Source of the DNA: Paludibacteraceae bacterium | GTDB taxonomy: Bacteria; Bacteroidota; Bacteroidia; Bacteroidales; Paludibacteraceae | Length of the DNA stretch: 36,662 nucleotides | NCBI GenBank assembly: GCA_017630395.1 | Contig: JAGBVI010000074.1 | Coordinates: forward strand, 1-36,662 | Direction: 5' to 3' | Part shown: positions 33,625 to 36,662 of the stretch, in pieces | Position numbering within the stretch: position 1 is the first letter of the stretch | Layout of the letters: every line of letters starts with the position of its first letter | Program-made: the position numbers and the translations under genes | Notes under the pieces: model-generated | The model's database searches: none | The model's input: only the letters and a program-made list of their open reading frames with translations | What the model was told of the DNA's origin: nothing

Positions 33625-34401
33625 ATGATAGAAAAAATTAAATTTAAACAGAATAAACCTATCATCTTTATTACAAATGACGATAGTGTTCACTCTAAGG
33701 GTATTGCAGAGTTAATTAACTCTGTTGCTCATTTGGGACAAGTGGTTGTGGTGGCTCCCGATGTGATACGTTCGGGTAGCTCTTCTGCAATTACTCATGG
33801 AGTTGGTTTAGAGCTAAAGTTGCTCTCTAGTCATGATGATTTGTATATCTTCTCTTGCTCCGGTACTCCCGTTGATTGCGTGAAACTGGCTTTTTTTACC
33901 TTGTTTGACAAACAATTGCCTCACATCGTTTTGTCCGGTATCAATCATGGCTCTAATGCCTCTGTCAATTCGCTTTATTCGGCTACTGTTGGTGCAGCTA
34001 TGGAGGGATGCGTAAATAATATCTCTTCTATCGCATTCTCTCTTTGTGACCATGCGGATAATGCTGATTTTTCTAACTCTTTACCTCATGTTGTTGATTT
34101 GGTTGAGAAGGTCTTGAATAATCCTCTTCCTAATGGTACATTCTTGAATGTGAATTTCCCTAAAGGTCTTGTTAATGGGCTCAAATTTGTTAGACAGGCT
34201 GATGCTCGTTGGAGTGAAGAGTATGATAAAACCTCTAAGAACGGAACAACTCAATATTGGTTGGCCGGTTATTTCGATAACAGAGAGCCTGATGCAGTGG
34301 ATACAGATGAGTGGGCATTAGGTGGAGGATGGGGTTCTGTAGTGCCGGTGAAAATTGATATGACTGACTATAAATGGTTGGAAAATAATTGTTTAAAGTG
34401 A
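33625..34401 (+). CDS. surE: 5'/3'-nucleotidase SurE
   Basis: This 258-aa metal-dependent phosphatase removes phosphate from nucleoside monophosphates and is linked to stationary-phase survival. The signature IFITNDDSVHSKGI (Asp19, Asp20) differs from the usual NDDG by a Ser at position 21. Other conserved parts are VVVVAPDVIRSGSSSAITH, SGTPVDCVKLA, and LSGINHGSNASVNSLYSATVGAAMEG with the metal-binding Asn. The length is typical. The promoter is immediately upstream. The following small membrane protein and lpxB lie on the same strand and may be co-transcribed. Confidence 0.96.
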   Translation: MIEKIKFKQNKPIIFITNDDSVHSKGIAELINSVAHLGQVVVVAPDVIRSGSSSAITHGVGLELKLLSSHDDLYIFSCSGTPVDCVKLAFFTLFDKQLPHIVLSGINHGSNASVNSLYSATVGAAMEGCVNNISSIAFSLCDHADNADFSNSLPHVVDLVEKVLNNPLPNGTFLNVNFPKGLVNGLKFVRQADARWSEEYDKTSKNGTTQYWLAGYFDNREPDAVDTDEWALGGGWGSVVPVKIDMTDYKWLENNCLK

Positions 34402-34500
34402 GTTGTAGAGTAACCTTAATTTTTGTGGCATTATCCCAAATAATAAAATCCGTTCTATTGCTATCTTACACAGTTTTTAATTAATTAACTTGCTCTTTTT

Positions 34501-34821
34501 ATGAATGAAGATATGTATTTTGATGATTCGTCGAAACCTAAAAATTCTTTTGATAATTTCTTTATCGGATTGTTGGGTTCTTTTGCGATGACTGCAATTA
34601 TGGTATATTTGGTTTCTAAAGGGTACCTAAAAGAGGATATAGGTATCAAAGAAACTTTCAAGATAGTTTTTCATAGTATGGAGTTTTCAAGTATTATGAT
34701 TGCTTCGTTGATACCAAGTTTAATTCTATTTTTTGTATTTTATAAGACAGAGCGTTGGCAATCTGCATACGGATTGATAGTGGCTGTTTTATTGTCTATG
34801 GCTCTGGTGTTTTGTAGGTAA
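34501..34821 (+). CDS. Small membrane protein, function unknown
   Basis: This 106-aa protein has three predicted membrane helices (about 20-42, 60-82 and 87-105) and a short acidic N-terminus (MNEDMYFDDSSKPKN). No family is recognised. It is 5 bp upstream of lpxB and 99 bp after surE, an arrangement suggesting co-expression with lpxB and an envelope role. The sequence gives no further clue. Confidence 0.7.
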   Translation: MNEDMYFDDSSKPKNSFDNFFIGLLGSFAMTAIMVYLVSKGYLKEDIGIKETFKIVFHSMEFSSIMIASLIPSLILFFVFYKTERWQSAYGLIVAVLLSMALVFCR

Positions 34822-34826
34822 TTGAT

Positions 34827-35975
34827 ATGAAATATTTTATCATAGCCGGAGAAGCCTCCGGAGATTTGCATGCGTCTAATTTGATTAAATCTTTGAAAAA
34901 AGAGGATAGTCAAGCTTCCTTTTGTGGCTTAGGTGGCGACTTGATGGCGGCAGAAGGTGTTCGTCTGGTAAGGCATTATCGGGATATGGCATTTATGGGC
35001 TTTATTCCGGTATTGATGCATGCAAAGACCGTTTTAGGTAATATTAAATCGTGTAAAGAGGCGGTTACAGATTTTGCTCCGGATGTTTTAATCTTGGTGG
35101 ATTACCCTAGTTTTAATCTGAAGATTGCACAGTTTGTCAAAGAGAATATGCCAAACGTGGCTGTTTATTACTATATTTCTCCTAAATTGTGGGCTTGGAA
35201 AGAGTATCGCTTAAAAAGCATGAAACGATACATTGATAAAGTCTTCTCGATATTACCTTTTGAAGTTAAGTGGTTTAGCGAGAGAGGTTTGGAGGTGGAG
35301 TATGTGGGGAATCCATGTGTGGACGCAATTGAAAACAGACCTCATAAGGGAGAGAGTAGAGCCGAGTTTGAAGCAAGAACCGGAGTTGATAATCGTCCTA
35401 TCCTCGCTCTTTTGGCCGGAAGCAGGGTTCAAGAGATTAAAGGCTCTTTGCCTATCATGCTTGAATCTGCTATTCAGTATAAGGATTACCAAATTGTAAT
35501 AGCCGGCGTGAAAAGCATCGATTCTTCTCTCTATCAGCAGATAACGAAAAATTACGAAGCGAAGGTGATTTACAACGAAACGTATGAGTTGTTGCAACAG
35601 GCTGACTTAGCGGTAGTTACTTCCGGAACGGCTACATTGGAAACAGCATTAATGAGAGTGCCGGAGGTGGTGGTTTATAAAATGTCGGGCGGATGGTTGT
35701 TTCATCGTTTCTTGCAATTTTTTATTCGAGTACCTTATATCTCATTGGTGAACCTGATTGCGAATAAGTGGCTCGTGCAAGAGTTGGTGATTGAGGAGTT
35801 TACTGTAGATCGTCTTTCTAAAGAAATTGATAAATTGAGAGACGCTGAGTGTAGAAAAGAGATGTTGAAGGGGTATGATGAGTTGATAGAGTTATTGGGC
35901 AAAGAATCTGTTTCTGATAGAGCGGCACATGCAATGTTATCTCAGTATAACCAATCAAAAAACTCATCGATTTAA
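34827..35975 (+). CDS. lpxB: Lipid-A-disaccharide synthase
   Basis: This 382-aa GT19 enzyme joins UDP-2,3-diacylglucosamine and lipid X to form the lipid A disaccharide at the inner face of the inner membrane. Signatures are IIAGEASGDLHASNLIKSLK at the N-terminus, LGGDLMAAEGV, ILVDYPSFNLKIA, YYISPKLWAWKEYR, LLAGSRVQEIKGSLP, and VTSGTATLETALMRVPEVVVYKM. The length is normal. Its presence shows a lipopolysaccharide-containing outer membrane, in agreement with the Bacteroidota assignment. Confidence 0.97.
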   Translation: MKYFIIAGEASGDLHASNLIKSLKKEDSQASFCGLGGDLMAAEGVRLVRHYRDMAFMGFIPVLMHAKTVLGNIKSCKEAVTDFAPDVLILVDYPSFNLKIAQFVKENMPNVAVYYYISPKLWAWKEYRLKSMKRYIDKVFSILPFEVKWFSERGLEVEYVGNPCVDAIENRPHKGESRAEFEARTGVDNRPILALLAGSRVQEIKGSLPIMLESAIQYKDYQIVIAGVKSIDSSLYQQITKNYEAKVIYNETYELLQQADLAVVTSGTATLETALMRVPEVVVYKMSGGWLFHRFLQFFIRVPYISLVNLIANKWLVQELVIEEFTVDRLSKEIDKLRDAECRKEMLKGYDELIELLGKESVSDRAAHAMLSQYNQSKNSSI

Positions 35976-36044
35976 AACCCTATAGAATTTTTTGTAGAAT
36001 AATTGAGACTTATTTTAATATATTATAACCTAAAATTAAACGTT

Positions 36045-36422
36045 ATGAAGAAGAATAATGGGAAAGAAAAATGTGAAGCTTTAAAGGCTGTCCGAAAAGA
36101 AATTGCGTCTCTTCATGGGATAACTTACCATTCCGAGGAGTGTTGTTTTGATGGTGAATGCAAGGGAACATGTCCAAAATGTGAAAGTGAAGTTCGTTAT
36201 TTGGAGAATGAGCTACAGAAAAAAGGGGTTTTAAAAAAATCTTTGTTGGTGGCTTGTGCATTGCCGATATTGGCTGCGTGTAGTGAACCTGAAATGGGGG
36301 ATATTTATATAGAACCGTCTTCGCAGGATGATTACCGAGATTCTGTAAAATATGAACAAAATGATACCATTTCAGAAATGGATAATTTAGGAATCCATAC
36401 AGATTTGGTTGACAAGGTTTAG
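36045..36422 (+). CDS. Cysteine-rich protein with lipobox-like motif, function unknown
   Basis: The start is ATG 36045. An upstream in-frame TTG at 36003 lies in AT-rich non-coding DNA. The 125-aa protein has an N-terminal part with CEALKAVRKEIA, then a Cys-rich block (ECCFDGECKGTCPKCESEV) holding four or five cysteines spaced like a metal-binding ribbon. A hydrophobic stretch ending LPILAAC (lipobox-like, about residues 65-79) follows, then an acidic, Asp/Ser-rich tail. I recall similar Bacteroidales proteins with a GECKGTCPKCE-type block, but no function. The unusual order (Cys block before a lipobox) leaves topology unclear. The stop TAG overlaps the start of an element half copy, so the tail may have been altered. 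Confidence 0.7.
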   Translation: MKKNNGKEKCEALKAVRKEIASLHGITYHSEECCFDGECKGTCPKCESEVRYLENELQKKGVLKKSLLVACALPILAACSEPEMGDIYIEPSSQDDYRDSVKYEQNDTISEMDNLGIHTDLVDKV

Positions 36423-36427
36423 AATCT

Positions 36428-36537
36428 TTTAAATTTTATTTCGAGCATATTTGAGAGAGATTTTTAAGATTATTTTTATTATTTTTTTGCCATTAATAGT
36501 GGACTTTTATCAAGAAAGAATAATAAAAATAGGTTTA
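36428..36537 (+). mobile_element. Left half of the 199-bp element, ending at an AGGTGAGTTCTATAAATT junction
   Basis: TTTAAATTTTATTTCGAGCA (from 36429) and the following ~100 bp match 26354-26461 closely. At about 36537 the match breaks and AGGTGAGTTCTATAAATT (36537-36554) begins. The rest runs off the window, so it may lead into a larger IS. Confidence 0.65.
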
Positions 36538-36662
36538 AGGTGAGTTCTATAAATTCACCGTTTAAAATTTAAAAAGTGTAAATCGAAGATTGATAAACTT
36601 TTCGGTACTTTTTGATTTATTTTGGCAAATTGCTGCTTGTCAGTCGGTCACAGTGCTTGCAC
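36538..36662. other. Right edge: start of an unidentified element
   Basis: GGTGAGTTCTATAAATTCAC continues with CGTTTAAAATTTAAAAAGTG and then GC-richer DNA up to the window end. A short minus-strand frame is open from the right edge to TAA near 36619 (peptide CKHCDRLTSSNLPK), too short to identify. It may be the tail of a transposase gene, but this is only a guess. Confidence 0.3.

Overview
The window looks like chromosomal DNA from a Bacteroidales (Bacteroidota) bacterium. It has low GC, Bacteroidetes-type promoters (TTTG, 19-20 nt spacer, TAnnTTTG) upstream of several genes, lipoproteins with short lipoboxes, and at least two secreted proteins whose C-termini look like type IX secretion (T9SS) sorting domains. 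The thrS-infC-rpmI-rplT cluster and the surE/lpxB genes are ordinary housekeeping DNA. No rRNA, tRNA or CRISPR array was found. The genus cannot be named from this sequence alone.

Layout. 1-1370: the edge of an insertion sequence on the minus strand and a WYL-type regulator. 1371-3840: an 826-bp gene-poor stretch with repeat relics, then a lipoprotein with a SPOR-like segment. 3841-12714: a type I restriction-modification locus, hsdM-fic-hsdS and hsdR, visibly richer in GC than its surroundings. A broken AAA_14/DUF4143 ATPase gene sits between hsdS and hsdR inside a 93-bp direct repeat that carries a 35-nt palindrome. 12725-14938: a large secreted T9SS-type protein starting only 10 bp after hsdR. 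15099-20995: rubrerythrin, an archaeal-type (ATPase_2) AAA protein behind a 15-bp tandem repeat, a Na+/Ca2+ exchanger, a membrane protein with an HExxH motif, the umuD-umuC translesion polymerase pair and a small lipoprotein.

21390-24475: a secreted GH10 xylanase with a CBM6-like domain, then the remains of a second copy of such a gene, then an orphan promoter-terminator pair that may encode a small RNA. 24576-30145: panB, a monofunctional transglycosylase (mtgA), and an apparent three-gene operon of a DigH/YngK-like glycan hydrolase, a HAD phosphatase and an unknown protein. 30244-36422: thrS, infC (with an ATT start), rpmI, rplT, surE, a small membrane protein, lpxB, and a cysteine-rich protein with a lipobox-like motif.

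Two families of small inverted-repeat elements are scattered through the right half. One (ends TAAGAAG...TTTAAATTTTATT) has a complete 199-bp copy at 26344-26542, two half copies, and isolated ends placed just upstream of promoters. The other has ends resembling AGTTCTATAAATT and appears at 1693-1752, at 17131-17200, and next to the half copies of the first family. The most unusual feature is the ATPase cassette in the restriction locus: a perfect 35-nt palindrome downstream, an imperfect copy abutting the start codon, a third in the upstream repeat, and a single-base nonsense codon in a conserved motif.
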